Of a DNA stretch of 64,000 nucleotides, positions 8,501-17,992 are shown one piece after another. The position numbers were made by a program, and so were the translations under genes. The stretch lies in the NCBI GenBank assembly GCA_937873095.1, contig CALMVI010000005.1, positions 1 through 64,000 of the forward strand, in the 5' to 3' direction. The notes below the pieces were generated by a model that was not told the DNA's origin, searched no databases, and worked only from the letters and a program-made list of their open reading frames with translations. Each line of letters starts with the position of its first letter. The first letter of the stretch is position 1. The stretch is from an uncultured Acetobacteraceae bacterium (GTDB taxonomy: Bacteria; Pseudomonadota; Alphaproteobacteria; Acetobacterales; Acetobacteraceae).

Positions 8501-9789
8501 CAGACTTTTTCCATCGGCTTGGCGGCGGCACCCGAGGGGAGCGGCCCGCCGCCGCCGCCGCGCGGAAAGATGCGGGTCGTCAGGACAGGCTTGCTGATGC
8601 TTTCGGGAAGCGGCAGCGGACGCTCCACGTAGCCCCAGACCGGCAGCAGCGCGAAATGCGCGAAGTAGACGAATGCGGCCACGCGCCCGAGTGGCACCCA
8701 GATCCCTTCCGGATGATGCGCCCCGCAGGCGCCGAGCACGAACAGCGCCACCGCCATCAGACGCAGCGACCAGCGATAGATCGGCCGGAACCGCGCGCTC
8801 CTCACCGGCGAGGTGTCGAGCCAGGGCAGCACGAACCACACCAGGATGGAGCCGAACATCGCGATCACGCCAAGCAGCTTGTTCGGCACCGCGCGCAGGA
8901 TGGCGTAGAACGGCAGGAAATACCATTCCGGCACGATGGCGTTCGGCGTCTGCAGCGGGTTGGCCGGAATGTAGTTGTCCGCCTCACCGAAGATGTTGGG
9001 GATGAAGAACACGATGGTGGCGAAAATCAGGAAGTAGACCGCCATCCCCACGCTGTCCTTGGCGGTGTAGTACGGGTGGAAGGGCAGGGTGTCCTGCTCG
9101 GACTTCACGTCGATTCCGAGCGGGTTGTTGCTGCCGGTGATGTGCAGGGCGACCACGTGCAGGAACACCACCCCGGTGATCACGAATGGCAGCAGATAAT
9201 GCAGGCTGAAGAACCGGTTCAGCGTCGGGTTGTCGACCGAGAACCCGCCCCACAGCAGCGTCACGATCCAGTTTCCCACCACCGGAATGGCGGAGAACAG
9301 GTTGGTGATCACGGTCGCACCCCAGTAGCTCATCTGGCCCCAGGGCAGGACGTAGCCCAGGAAGGCCGCCGCCATCAGCAGCAGGAACAGGGTGACGCCG
9401 CTCATCCACAGCAGCTCGCGCGGGGCCTTGTAGCTGCCGTAGTACATGCCGCGGAAGATGTGGGTGTAGATGATGATGAAGAACATCGACGCCCCGTTCG
9501 CATGCGCGTAGCGGAGCAGCCAGCCGTAGTTCACGTCGCGCATGATACGCTCGACGCTGTCGAAGGCGTTGGCCGTGCTGGCGTTGTAGTTCATCGACAG
9601 GAATATCCCCGTCGCGATCATCACGAACAGGTTGACGACGGCGAGCGCGCCGAAATTCCAGAAATAGTTGAAGTTCTTCGGGGTCGGGAAGCTGCCGTAT
9701 TCCTTGGTCATCAAGGTGAAGATCGGCAGGCGTGTATCCACCCAGTTGATGACCGGGTTCTGGAAATCGCTCTTGTGCAGGCCGGCCAT
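8500..9789 (-). CDS. petB: Cytochrome b of the bc1 complex
   Basis: The 429-residue polytopic membrane protein contains the canonical N-terminal cytochrome b half ([27 protein letters not shown]), the Qo-site PEWY (in [17 protein letters not shown]) and the C-terminal helices. It binds two b haems and forms the quinol oxidation and reduction sites. The ATG at 9789 (MAGLHKSDF) is preferred to an in-frame start 30 bp upstream because it matches the usual N-terminus. The gene for the Rieske subunit, normally immediately upstream, is absent: hemF runs the other way from 9916 and the 126 bp between them has no gene. Confidence 0.95.
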   Translation of the reverse strand: MAGLHKSDFQNPVINWVDTRLPIFTLMTKEYGSFPTPKNFNYFWNFGALAVVNLFVMIATGIFLSMNYNASTANAFDSVERIMRDVNYGWLLRYAHANGASMFFIIIYTHIFRGMYYGSYKAPRELLWMSGVTLFLLLMAAAFLGYVLPWGQMSYWGATVITNLFSAIPVVGNWIVTLLWGGFSVDNPTLNRFFSLHYLLPFVITGVVFLHVVALHITGSNNPLGIDVKSEQDTLPFHPYYTAKDSVGMAVYFLIFATIVFFIPNIFGEADNYIPANPLQTPNAIVPEWYFLPFYAILRAVPNKLLGVIAMFGSILVWFVLPWLDTSPVRSARFRPIYRWSLRLMAVALFVLGACGAHHPEGIWVPLGRVAAFVYFAHFALLPVWGYVERPLPLPESISKPVLTTRIFPRGGGGGPLPSGAAAKPMEKV

Positions 9790-9915
9790 GTGGTCTGTCC
9801 CTGGTCGTGAGGCCAGCATCGGCTGCCGGCGTTACCATCCTCCTAATAGGGGTGGAGCGTGACGCCTGCAATCGCCACTCTCGGCAAAACTCGGGCCGGC
9901 GGGTAGGATCGCGCC

Positions 9916-10815
9916 ATGGATACCATTCTGCCGGCGACCCCGCCCCACGCCGCCTGCAAGGCCGAGGCCCGCGCCTGGTTCGAAAGCCTGCGCGACCGGA
10001 TCTGCGCGGCCTTGGAGGCCCTGGAGGATGAGCAGGCCAGCGGACCGCTGAACGAACGCGAGGCCGGCCGCTTCGTCCGCCGCCCCTGGAGCCGGCCCAA
10101 CGCCGACGGGTCGGATGGCGGCGGGGGCGTGATCAGCCTGATGCACGGCCGCGTGTTCGAGAAGGTCGGCGTCAACGTCTCCACCGTGTCGGGCGAGTTC
10201 TCGCCCGAGTTCCGCGCCCAGATACCGGGTGCTGCCGAGGACCCCCGGTTCTTCGCGACCGGCATCAGCCTGGTCGCCCACCCGCAAAGCCCGCTGGTGC
10301 CGGCCGTGCACATGAACACGCGCATGCTGGTGACGACGAAGGGCTGGTTCGGCGGGGGAGGGGATTTGACGCCGATGTTTCCCGACAGCGCCGAAACCGT
10401 CGAGGACGCCGCCTGCTTCCACGGCGCCTTCGAGCGCGCCTGCGACGCGCACGACCCCGAGTATTACGGCAAGTTCAAGGCCTGGTGCGACCGCTACTTC
10501 TTCCTGCCCCACCGCAACGAGCCGCGCGGCGTCGGCGGCATCTTCTACGACCACCTCGATTCGGGCGACCTGGCCCGCGACTTCGCCTTCACCCGCGACG
10601 TGGGAGACGCGTTCCTGGCCGCCTACCCCGCCATCGTCCGGCGTCGGGCCCACGCGCCCTGGACCCAGGCGCAGCGCCAGCACCAGCTCGTGCGCCGAGG
10701 CCGCTACGTGGAGTTCAACCTGCTGCACGATCGCGGCACCACCTTCGGCCTGAAGACCGGCGGCAACGTGGAAGCCATCCTGATGAGCCTGCCGCCGGAG
10801 GTGCGGTGGCCCTGA
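9916..10815 (+). CDS. hemF: Oxygen-dependent coproporphyrinogen III oxidase
   Basis: The 299-residue HemF decarboxylates two propionates of coproporphyrinogen III using oxygen, giving protoporphyrinogen IX in haem synthesis. Diagnostic segments are [31 protein letters not shown], the HMNTRML active-site strand, FGGGGDLTP, and the C-terminal [18 protein letters not shown]. Length equals that of the family. It is divergent from petB, so haem synthesis and a haem-rich complex share a 126-bp control region, though no operator was recognised. It indicates an oxygen-respiring organism. Confidence 0.96.
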   Translation: MDTILPATPPHAACKAEARAWFESLRDRICAALEALEDEQASGPLNEREAGRFVRRPWSRPNADGSDGGGGVISLMHGRVFEKVGVNVSTVSGEFSPEFRAQIPGAAEDPRFFATGISLVAHPQSPLVPAVHMNTRMLVTTKGWFGGGGDLTPMFPDSAETVEDAACFHGAFERACDAHDPEYYGKFKAWCDRYFFLPHRNEPRGVGGIFYDHLDSGDLARDFAFTRDVGDAFLAAYPAIVRRRAHAPWTQAQRQHQLVRRGRYVEFNLLHDRGTTFGLKTGGNVEAILMSLPPEVRWP

Positions 10816-10895
10816 GGCGAGATGCGCAGAAAAAATGGTAATTCCAGGCTCGCCGCACTAAGTCTTTAGCAACCGTTCTACCCTATCAGGTTGCC

Positions 10896-11765
10896 ATGCA
10901 CGACGCGCTCCGGTCCACCTTGGTTGACATCGCCCGGCTGGGGGCCTGGCTCGCGTTGCTGAGCCTGATCTTCGTCCCGTTCGAGCGGCTGTTCGCGCTC
11001 AGGCCCGCGCGGGTGTTCCGGCCCCAGGTCGTAACCGACCTTGCCTACTACTTCCTCAACAGCCTGCTGCCGAACCTGCTGCTGATCCTGCCGATGACGG
11101 TCCTGGCCTGGGGCCTGCACCACGTGATGCCCGGCGGCTACCTTCGTGCGGTGGCGCAGATGCCGGGCTGGGCACGGCTGCTGGCCGTGCTGGTGGTTGG
11201 TGAGTTCGGCTTCTACTGGGGTCATCGCTGGTCGCACGAAATTCCGTTCCTGTGGCGGTTCCACGCCGTGCACCACAGCGCCGAGCACATCGACTGGCTG
11301 GTGAACACGCGCGCGCACCCGATCGACATGGTCTTCACCCGGCTGTGCGGCCTGGTGCCCATCTACGTCCTGGGCCTGACGCACAGCTCGCACGGCTCGG
11401 CCGAGCTAGGGCCGGTGCTCATCGTGCTGCTGGGCACGGTTTGGGGCTTCTTCATCCACGCCAACGTCAACTGGCGCCTGGGCCCGCTCGAGTGGCTGGT
11501 CGCGACTCCGGCGTTTCACCACTGGCACCACACCAACGACGCCAATCGCGACCGAAACTACGCAACGTTGCTGCCGATCATGGACCACATCTTCGGCACG
11601 TTGCACCTGCCGCAGAGGCAATGGCCGCCGGTGTATGGCATCGACGCGACGATGCCGGCCGGGCTGCGCAGCCAGTTGCTCCACCCGATGACCCGCCAAC
11701 GCCCCGCTCCCGCCCGTCAGGACCAGGAGGCGTCCGCCCGGCAGGATCAGGGTGCGATCGTCTGA
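10896..11765 (+). CDS. Sterol desaturase/fatty acid hydroxylase superfamily membrane protein
   Basis: A 289-residue integral membrane protein with the full di-iron histidine set of the fatty acid hydroxylase superfamily: HRWSH (HxxxH), HAVHH (HxxHH) and HHWHH near the C-terminus. Hydrophobic helices precede and separate these motifs. Relatives hydroxylate or desaturate lipids at the inner membrane, for example hydroxylation of fatty acyl chains, carotenoids or hopanoid-like lipids; the substrate cannot be deduced here. The C-terminal tail is Gln/Arg/Ala-rich and apparently disordered. The 80-bp gap after hemF may carry its own promoter. Confidence 0.85.
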   Translation: MHDALRSTLVDIARLGAWLALLSLIFVPFERLFALRPARVFRPQVVTDLAYYFLNSLLPNLLLILPMTVLAWGLHHVMPGGYLRAVAQMPGWARLLAVLVVGEFGFYWGHRWSHEIPFLWRFHAVHHSAEHIDWLVNTRAHPIDMVFTRLCGLVPIYVLGLTHSSHGSAELGPVLIVLLGTVWGFFIHANVNWRLGPLEWLVATPAFHHWHHTNDANRDRNYATLLPIMDHIFGTLHLPQRQWPPVYGIDATMPAGLRSQLLHPMTRQRPAPARQDQEASARQDQGAIV

Positions 11766-11911
11766 CGTAGGGCGTCCGCCCGCCGCCCGCTCCGCTTGAC
11801 GACTTCCCACTGGCGCGCCTGACCGCTGGCCCTGATCGCTACTCGGTGGCGTGCCGACGCCGTCGGCTGGGCTGCTCCCGGGTCGAGACCGTTTTGTCAG
11901 GCGCCAACGAA

Positions 11912-11945
11912 AAGGGGCACAGCCTTGCGGCTATGCCCCTGTCCG
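11912..11945 (-). terminator. Rho-independent terminator of the PEP-CTERM gene
   Basis: On the minus strand ggggcatagccgc-aag-gctgtgcccc forms a stable hairpin followed by TTTT, 19-50 bp downstream of the stop codon of the PEP-CTERM protein gene. This is a textbook intrinsic terminator. The neighbouring stretch 11766-11911 shows no gene. Confidence 0.8.
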
Positions 11946-11963
11946 AAACGGGCCTACGTCGTA

Positions 11964-12719
11964 TCAGGCCGCGTTCGTCGCTCCGCGGCGGCGCATGAAG
12001 CACAGGCCGGCCACGCCGAGGCCAAGCGCCAGCACGCCGATGGAGCCGGGCTCCGGCACGTCGACCAGCGACACGCCGTCCAACGTCGCGATCGGAGGCA
12101 GGCCGGTCGGCGTGCCGACCGACAGGAAGGACAGCAACTCGCTGGCCGAGGTCGCGGTGTAGTCGAACGTCGTCGTGAACCAGCCGGTGAAGCCCTTTGA
12201 CGGGTTGCTGGCCACGTTGGTCAGGAACGACTGGCCACCCAGGCTCGCCTGGAACTGCTCGGTCGTGGAGCCGGTGCGGCTCTGCAGCTGGCCCGCACCC
12301 CAGGAGAACGTCAGGGCATAGGTCTCGCCGACCTTTAGGCCGTTGACGGTCTGCGAGATCGCGCCCTGCGCACCGGGGCTCGGGTCACCGTCGATGGCAA
12401 CGAAGCTGCCGCCGGCCGGGTCGGTCGCCACCGACCAGAGGTCTTCCTGACCACCGGGATACTGGGAAACGGCCGACTGCGTCGTGGCGCTGCCGGTGGA
12501 GGTGAAGAACAGGTCGTACCCGCCATTGCCGGTCCAGCCGTCCACACCCTGGGCGCCGCCCTGGCTGGTCGGCACGGAACTGCCGGAACCGAACTGGTGG
12601 TTTACGGTGTAGGTCGACGAGTTGAAGTCCCCGTTCGTCACGAGGTTGACGGGACCGGCATAAGCCGCCGATCCGATCGAGGCCGTCAACGCGACGGCGG
12701 CGGCGAGCTTAACGATCAC
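11964..12719 (-). CDS. PEP-CTERM sorted secreted protein
   Basis: A 251-residue exported protein. A GTG start at 12719 is preceded by a strong GAGGAG ribosome-binding site; the signal peptide is MIVKLAAAVALTASIGSAAYA. The middle is a Gly/Ser/Thr-rich beta-type region (NLVTNGDFNSSTYTVN... then DGWTGNGGYDLFF), resembling carbohydrate-binding-like domains of PEP-CTERM proteins. The C-terminus has the VPEPGS motif, a hydrophobic helix and the basic stop MRRRGA, which is the complete PEP-CTERM signal read by exosortase and its partners in exopolysaccharide-producing bacteria. No exosortase gene is in the window. Function beyond surface sorting is unknown. Confidence 0.88.
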   Translation of the reverse strand: MIVKLAAAVALTASIGSAAYAGPVNLVTNGDFNSSTYTVNHQFGSGSSVPTSQGGAQGVDGWTGNGGYDLFFTSTGSATTQSAVSQYPGGQEDLWSVATDPAGGSFVAIDGDPSPGAQGAISQTVNGLKVGETYALTFSWGAGQLQSRTGSTTEQFQASLGGQSFLTNVASNPSKGFTGWFTTTFDYTATSASELLSFLSVGTPTGLPPIATLDGVSLVDVPEPGSIGVLALGLGVAGLCFMRRRGATNAA

Positions 12720-13138
12720 AGCGTATCTCCTCGGTTCTTGGCGACTGCCGCGCCAACAAAAACGTTCTCGCAAACCCAGCGTCGCCTGTCACTCCAAAAA
12801 TTGGACATTACACGCCGTGTTGATTAAAAAACTACTAAGCCCCAACGCCACGGACAAACACGGCGCACGACGCCGGCGCAAACGGCATCGCGACCCTTCC
12901 TATACAGGATCGTTTCAGATCGTGGAAGAAACTTTCCCACGAATCCTGGGACATGCCGCTCAACCCCAGGCTGCATCGCCGCTACGCCTGACCGCGGCGC
13001 GTTGCCGCCACCGTCACGTCCCAGGCCATGGTCCGTCGGCATCGGCCTCAAGCACCATGCTATAGCCCGCTGTTTTGCCGAGCATCTCCGTCCGGCCGGA
13101 CGATTCCACCCGGTCTGAAAATGCTCTAATCACCGCCG
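12720..13138. other. Divergent intergenic region
   Basis: This 419-bp stretch separates the minus-strand PEP-CTERM gene from the plus-strand CNNM gene. It holds the ribosome-binding site of the former at about 12725-12731. A short AT-rich stretch at 12820-12838 could be part of a promoter, but I see no clear -35/-10 pair. No coding frame is convincing. Confidence 0.5.
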
Positions 13139-14440
13139 ATGACCACAGCGTTGCTGATCGGCTTCATCGCCTTGCTGGCGCTCCTCAACGGCCTGTTCGC
13201 GATGGGAGAGATGGCGCTGGTGTCGGCGCGTCGCGCAAGGCTTGCCGTGCTGGAGGGCAAACACGTCCGCGGCGCCACCATCGCCCGCGAGCTCGCCGAC
13301 GACCCGCAGCGCTTCCTGCCCACCGTCCAGGTCGGCGTCACGCTGGTCGGCATCCTGTCTGGCACCTTCGGCGGCGCCCGCATCGCCGACGCCCTGGCGC
13401 CGACCATCGCCCGCATCCCCTTCGTCGGCGGTGCCGCCACCGGCGTCTCGCTGGCCATCGTCGTGTTCGGCATCACCTACCTGACACTGGTGCTGGGGGA
13501 GCTGGTGCCCAAGCGGCTGGCCCTGCGCTCGCCTGAGGTGATCGCCGCCCGGCTTGCCCCGTCGGTGGCCATGCTGGCCAGGGTTACCGCACCGCTCGTC
13601 TGGCTGCTCGGCCGGTCGTCCGACGCCGTGCTCGCCCTGATCGGCCACCGCGAGGACACGCGGCAGGACGTCACGGAGGACGAACTGCGCGCGCTGCTGC
13701 ACGAGGGGACTGAGGCCGGCGTGCTGGAAACCGGCGAGCGCGACATGATCGAGCGCGTGCTCCGCCTGGCCGACAAGCCGGTGCGCGCGATCATGACGCC
13801 GCGCAACGAACTGGTCTGGATCGACCGCACCGACGCCAGCCGGGAGATCGCCGACACGCTCAAGGCCGCCCCGCACAGCCGATTCGTGGTCTGCGACGGC
13901 TCGGTCGACAACGTGGTCGGCATCGTCCAGGCCAAGGACATGCTGGACCGCATCCTCGACGGGCGCGACCTGTCCATCGCCGCCGCCCTGCGCCAGCCGA
14001 TGGTGATCCCGGACACCGTGACCGCGCTCGACGCGCTGGAACGGCTGAAGGGCGACCCGCTCGGACTGGCCCTGGTGATGGACGAGTACGGCAGTTTCGA
14101 AGGCGTGGTGACCGCAGCCGACGTGCTGGAGGCGATCATCGGCGACACGACCGAGCCCGGCTACGGGACCGCGGCGCAGGCCGCCGACCAGGTGGGCGGC
14201 GAGATGTCGCTCGACGGCATGACGCCGGTCGACGAGCTGAAGGCCAGGCTGCTGCTGCCCGACCTGCCGGCGGAGGGAAGCTACCATACCCTGGCCGGCC
14301 TCGTCCTGGCGCTGCTGCGCCGGGTGCCGCAGCCGGGCGACCGCATCGTGTTCGGCGGCTGGCTGTTCGAGGTGCTGGAGATGGACGGCCGCCGCGTCGT
14401 GAAGGTGAGGGCGAGCCGCGAGAAGCTGGCCGAGGCTTGA
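13139..14440 (+). CDS. CNNM/CorC-type membrane protein with DUF21, CBS pair and CorC_HlyC domains
   Basis: The 433-residue protein has an N-terminal DUF21 (CNNM) transmembrane domain of about 190 residues with the GEMALVSARRARL start and LVLGELVPKRLAL motif. A tandem CBS (Bateman) module spans about 205-330 (VRAIMTPRNELVWID; LGLALVMDEYGSFEGVVT). A C-terminal CorC/HlyC-associated domain ends the protein. Members are Mg2+/divalent cation transporters regulated by nucleotide binding to the CBS pair; the old label haemolysin TlyC is not functional evidence. The GGV(V)TxxDxLExIxGD signature near 325 is intact. A monocistronic gene followed by a repeat element. Confidence 0.9.
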   Translation: MTTALLIGFIALLALLNGLFAMGEMALVSARRARLAVLEGKHVRGATIARELADDPQRFLPTVQVGVTLVGILSGTFGGARIADALAPTIARIPFVGGAATGVSLAIVVFGITYLTLVLGELVPKRLALRSPEVIAARLAPSVAMLARVTAPLVWLLGRSSDAVLALIGHREDTRQDVTEDELRALLHEGTEAGVLETGERDMIERVLRLADKPVRAIMTPRNELVWIDRTDASREIADTLKAAPHSRFVVCDGSVDNVVGIVQAKDMLDRILDGRDLSIAAALRQPMVIPDTVTALDALERLKGDPLGLALVMDEYGSFEGVVTAADVLEAIIGDTTEPGYGTAAQAADQVGGEMSLDGMTPVDELKARLLLPDLPAEGSYHTLAGLVLALLRRVPQPGDRIVFGGWLFEVLEMDGRRVVKVRASREKLAEA

Positions 14441-14452
14441 TCCTGTGCGCCA

Positions 14453-14578
14453 GAAGCGGGGCTCTGCCCCGCACCCCGCCAAACGCCGGGCGTTTGGATC
14501 CCATTATTTTTATGTTTGCGGGTCCGGGAGCGCCCGCCCCCGGCGGGGTTTGGGGCAGGGCCCCAAGCTCTGGCCTAG
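14453..14578. repeat. Dispersed 3'-end element (family B, long copy)
   Basis: This GC-rich palindromic stretch lies between two convergent genes. It contains gcggggctctgccccgc, ccgccaaacgccgggcgttt and a second hairpin ending ggcagggcccc, separated by a short AT-rich core (attatttttatg). The first 50 bp recur almost unchanged at 18966-19018. A bidirectional terminator role is likely from the position; no gene was seen. Confidence 0.8.
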
Positions 14579-14579
14579 C

Positions 14580-15449
14580 TCAGCGCGGCTTGCCGCCGGC
14601 CCAGCCCTCGCCCCCGCATCCCGGAGCGAGCGCCTGCGACGCCGCGTCCAGCCGGATCACGGCATCGCCGAACGCGTCGGCGTCTATTGCCTTGCGGACC
14701 GGCAGGGGCGGTCCGCCCGGGCGGGCGGGGGCCAGCCACAACCTGCCGCGTCTCGGCCTGGACTGGCCGTCGACCGGACTGGATTTGAGGTAGCCGGCCA
14801 GCATGGTCGAGCTCGTCTCGCAGCGCAGGGCCCGTCCGGCGAAAGCCGAGCGGCCGCGGTCCAGCGTGTCGACGGTCTCCCCGCGCATCGACAGCAGGCG
14901 CACTTGCCGCCCGTCATACAGGCGCACATCGCCCGGGCAGCGTCCCTGGGCGGCGGCCAGCGACTGCACCGCCACCGCGCTCAACCCGTCGATGGCGCCC
15001 GGCAAGGCGTCGTCCGGGATCGGCAACCGATATCTTTCCTGTGGCGGGTGCTGGTCCCGCAGCACCGGCCGTCCGTCCGCAAACCCCATCGCCACGCCGT
15101 AATCCTCACCCGACAGTCGGCTGTGCTCGGCATAGGCGCGCGGGTGGACCGCACCGGCGGGGTCGATCGTGCCGTCCACGTGCAGCACGCTGCTGCCGTG
15201 CACGAGCAGGTCGACCAGGCCCACGGTATGGGCGGTCAGGCCCGCCTCGTAGGACGCGGCGCCCAGCCCGAAGCAGAAGCTGCCCTCGAGCAGCGCGATG
15301 CCGTGCAGGGAGATCGTGTAGTGCAGGATCTCGGGCAGGAGCGCGGCGGGCGCGGTCGGGTGCGGAACCGTGGGCTGGGTCGCGGGCTCGGCCGCGCGCG
15401 CCGCACAGCCCCACAGCAGTGCCGCCAACACGGTGCGCAGGGCGGCCAT
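14580..15449 (-). CDS. DUF3108 domain exported protein
   Basis: A 289-residue protein with a signal peptide (MAALRTVLAALLWGCAARA) and a periplasmic DUF3108 beta-barrel-like domain starting EILHYTISLHGIALLEGSF. Family members are predicted periplasmic or outer-membrane-associated proteins without assigned activity. The ATG at 15449 overlaps the stop of the alpha/beta hydrolase gene (TGATG), so it is the third gene of an operon with the hydrolase and the RibB-like gene. A much longer in-frame extension into the hydrolase gene was rejected. Confidence 0.8.
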   Translation of the reverse strand: MAALRTVLAALLWGCAARAAEPATQPTVPHPTAPAALLPEILHYTISLHGIALLEGSFCFGLGAASYEAGLTAHTVGLVDLLVHGSSVLHVDGTIDPAGAVHPRAYAEHSRLSGEDYGVAMGFADGRPVLRDQHPPQERYRLPIPDDALPGAIDGLSAVAVQSLAAAQGRCPGDVRLYDGRQVRLLSMRGETVDTLDRGRSAFAGRALRCETSSTMLAGYLKSSPVDGQSRPRRGRLWLAPARPGGPPLPVRKAIDADAFGDAVIRLDAASQALAPGCGGEGWAGGKPR

Positions 15450-16369
15450 CACGCGGTGCGCAGGAACCGCGCCGCGTCGGCGACCGCTTCGCGCGTCTTG
15501 GCCATCGACGCGCCCATGGTGAAGAAGCCGTGGAAGATGCCAAGGTAGCGCTTGGCCGTGGTCAGCACGCCTGCGCGGGCCAGGGTGGCCGCATAGGCCT
15601 CGCCAGAGTCGCGGATCGGGTCGATCTCGGCGGTCAGCACGCAGGCGGGCGGCAGGCCGGTGTGGTCGGCAGCCAGGCCCGGGCTGGCGCGCGGGTCGGA
15701 CAGGTCGGTGCCGGGCGGAAAGTAGTGGCCGCGGAACCACGCCATCGCCTCGCCGGTCAGGATGGGCGCCTCGGCGAACGCGCTGGTCGACGGGCGGGTC
15801 AGGTCGTGGTCGGTGGCCGGATAGACCAGCAGCTGGGACCGGATGGCCGGGCCGCCGCGGGCGCGCGCCATCAGGCAGCATGCCGCGGCAAGCGCCCCGC
15901 CCGCGCTGTCCCCGCCCACCGATATCCTGGCCGGATCGCCGCCGAACGAGGTCGCGTGCCCGGCGACCCAGCCGAGCGCGGCGAACGCGTCTTCAGGGCC
16001 CGCCGGAAACGGATGCTCTGGCGCCAGGCGGTACTCGACGCTGACCACCGCCATGCCGGCCTGCACGCACAGCTCGCGGCAGACCCAGTCCGCGGTGTCC
16101 AGGTTGCCGATCACCCAGCCGCCGCCGTGGTACCAGACCAGCACCGGCAGGTTCGCGGCCGCCGATGGGCGGTACAGCCGTGCGGCGATCGGGCCCTCGG
16201 CGCCCGCGACCTGCAGCGCGCGGACCTCGTGCGGCTCGGCGCCCGGCATGGCAGGAAAAGCGGCGTAGAACGCGCGCAACGCGGCGGGCGAGGCGGTCCT
16301 GATGTCCGGCATCGGATGAGCGGCCAGCGCTTCGACCACCCTGGCGGCGTCGGCATCGAGTTGCGGCAT
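15449..16369 (-). CDS. Alpha/beta hydrolase of the hormone-sensitive lipase family
   Basis: A 306-residue esterase/lipase (Abhydrolase_3 type). The oxyanion motif HGGG is in VLVWYHGGGWVIGN, the nucleophile elbow is GDSAGG, an acidic member lies in EIDPIRDSG, and the catalytic His is in YLGIFHGFF near the C-terminus. The family hydrolyses short-chain esters or amides in the cytoplasm; the natural substrate is unknown. It follows the RibB-like gene by 15 bp and is coupled to the DUF3108 gene. Confidence 0.9.
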   Translation of the reverse strand: MPQLDADAARVVEALAAHPMPDIRTASPAALRAFYAAFPAMPGAEPHEVRALQVAGAEGPIAARLYRPSAAANLPVLVWYHGGGWVIGNLDTADWVCRELCVQAGMAVVSVEYRLAPEHPFPAGPEDAFAALGWVAGHATSFGGDPARISVGGDSAGGALAAACCLMARARGGPAIRSQLLVYPATDHDLTRPSTSAFAEAPILTGEAMAWFRGHYFPPGTDLSDPRASPGLAADHTGLPPACVLTAEIDPIRDSGEAYAATLARAGVLTTAKRYLGIFHGFFTMGASMAKTREAVADAARFLRTA

Positions 16370-16384
16370 GAATAGCTTCCCTGG

Positions 16385-17080
16385 TCAGCCGAGGATGTCG
16401 GGGCCGAACGCACCGGCGATCGGCAGGCAGACGATGCCGAGGCGCTCGGCCAGGCCGTGGCAATAGGCGGCGTCGGCCACCTCGCCGTCATCGTCGAGGA
16501 TGTCGGTCCAGGCAGCGACGTCGTAGGCGGTCAGGTGCCGCACCAGGTCGAGCGCTATGTCGGCGCTGGCGCGGTGCTCGCGCCCGCGATAGGCGATCAT
16601 CGCAGGCATCACGTGGCCCGGCGATTTCAGGCTCGCCATGCCGGCATCCGGCGCCCCTGCCGCGCGCAGCGTCAGCGCCCGGTCCGCGGCCGAAATTCCG
16701 GTGCCGTCGCACTCGGCCGCCTCCACCGAGCGCAACAGGATCGGCCCGCGATAGCCCTCGCGATACTCGCCCGCCAGCACCAGGCCCAGCGCCATGGCGC
16801 GCTCGGCAGTGACCGAGAAGCAGGTCAGGCCGCGGCCCCAGGTGACGGTCGTGTTGACGGCCTCTGCGGTGGCCAGGGCCGCCACTCCCAGGAAGAAGCC
16901 GTGTCCGCGCCCGGCGCGCCAAGCCTCGTCCACCACCACGACCAGCCGGCCGGCTTCGAGCGCGGCTGCGGCCTGGGCGACCTGGTCGCGCTGCGGGCCG
17001 GTCAGGGCGCCCAGCCTGTCGAGCCGCTCGGCCGTCGGCAGGTCGGCCGGGAAGCTGCCCGGATCGGCGGGGAAGAACAT
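16385..17080 (-). CDS. Degenerate RibB-like (DHBP synthase fold) protein
   Basis: The 231-residue protein aligns by eye along its length with 3,4-dihydroxy-2-butanone-4-phosphate synthase. TAEAVNTTVTWGRGLTCFSVTAERAMALGL, GTGISAADRALTLRAAG and SPGHVMPAMIAYRGREH correspond to conserved RibB blocks. The acidic catalytic loop that in RibB reads D-x-E-x-R-E-x-E-G-D is replaced by VDEAWRAGRGHG, so the metal- and substrate-binding acids are mostly lost. It is therefore probably not an active riboflavin enzyme. ATG at 17080 has GGAG 10 bp upstream. First gene of an operon with an alpha/beta hydrolase and a DUF3108 protein. Confidence 0.75.
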   Translation of the reverse strand: MFFPADPGSFPADLPTAERLDRLGALTGPQRDQVAQAAAALEAGRLVVVVDEAWRAGRGHGFFLGVAALATAEAVNTTVTWGRGLTCFSVTAERAMALGLVLAGEYREGYRGPILLRSVEAAECDGTGISAADRALTLRAAGAPDAGMASLKSPGHVMPAMIAYRGREHRASADIALDLVRHLTAYDVAAWTDILDDDGEVADAAYCHGLAERLGIVCLPIAGAFGPDILG

Positions 17081-17218
17081 CGTGGCAAGGCTCCGCGGCG
17101 GTGCGCGGCATATATGACGTGCGCGCCCGCCCGGCCATATGCGCCGCCTGTGCGCCCTGCGCTTCACGGCGCCGGTCCTGACCTGTACGGTGGGCGGACA
17201 CGGGGGAGCGTTGACAGG

Positions 17219-17992
17219 GTGATCACACCGGACATCACGGTGCGGCGCGAGGGCGCGGCACTGCATATCGGGATGGCGCGGCCGGCCAAGCGCAACGCGC
17301 TGACCGAACCGATGTACGCGGCGATGGCCGACGCCCTGGCGGATGCCGAGCACGACGACACGGTGCGCGCGGTCGTGTTCTCCGGCGACGGCGGCACCTT
17401 CTGCGCCGGCAACGACCTGGCGGATTTCGCGGCCAGCCCGCGCGGCGACGAGGATCGCCCGGTGTTCCGCTTCATCCGCGCGCTGGCCGGCGCGCAGACG
17501 GTGCTGGTTGCCGCCGTGCAGGGCCGCGCGATCGGCATCGGCACCACCATGCTGCTGCATTGCGACTTCGTGCTGGCCGAGCCGGATGCCGAGCTGCAGA
17601 TGACGTTCGTCGACCTGGCCCTGGTGCCGGAGGCGGGCAGCTCGCTGCTGGTGCCGGAGCTGATGGGGCAGCGCCGCGCGGCCGAGCTGCTGCTGCTCGG
17701 CGAACGCATCGGTGCAGAGCGCGCGGTCGAGCTCGGGCTGGTCAACCGCATCGTGCCGGCCGGCCGCGCCCTGGCCGAAGCCGCGGTGCTGGTCGAGCGG
17801 CTGGCCGGCAAGCCCGCCGGCGCGCTGCGGGCCACCAAACGGCTGATGAAGTCGTCGGCGCGCGACCTGCACGCGCGCATCGCCGAGGAGAACGCGGCCT
17901 TCGGGGCGCAGCTGCAGACCGCCGAGCTGCGCCAGACGGTCGAGCGGTTCTTCGCCTCGCGAGGTTCGACCGCAACGGGCACCGCCGCATGA
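17219..17992 (+). CDS. Enoyl-CoA hydratase/isomerase family protein
   Basis: A 257-residue crotonase-fold protein. The oxyanion-hole segment FCAGNDLADF and the second region GRAIGIGTTMLLHCDFVLAEPDA are intact. The acid/base position reads LVPEAGSS, the pattern of delta3-delta2-enoyl-CoA isomerase-like or PaaG-like members, so isomerase activity is as likely as hydration. A GTG start at 17219 with a GGGGGAG ribosome-binding site is preferred over distant upstream starts that would overlap the divergent gene. It overlaps the nitronate monooxygenase gene by 4 bp (ATGA). A role in fatty or aromatic acyl-CoA catabolism is inferred. Confidence 0.88.
   Translation: MITPDITVRREGAALHIGMARPAKRNALTEPMYAAMADALADAEHDDTVRAVVFSGDGGTFCAGNDLADFAASPRGDEDRPVFRFIRALAGAQTVLVAAVQGRAIGIGTTMLLHCDFVLAEPDAELQMTFVDLALVPEAGSSLLVPELMGQRRAAELLLLGERIGAERAVELGLVNRIVPAGRALAEAAVLVERLAGKPAGALRATKRLMKSSARDLHARIAEENAAFGAQLQTAELRQTVERFFASRGSTATGTAA

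Noticed and set aside
7712-8926. 404-residue cytochrome c1 with a long N-terminal extension
   Set aside because: The extension overlaps petB in another frame and precedes a perfect signal peptide beginning at 8500.
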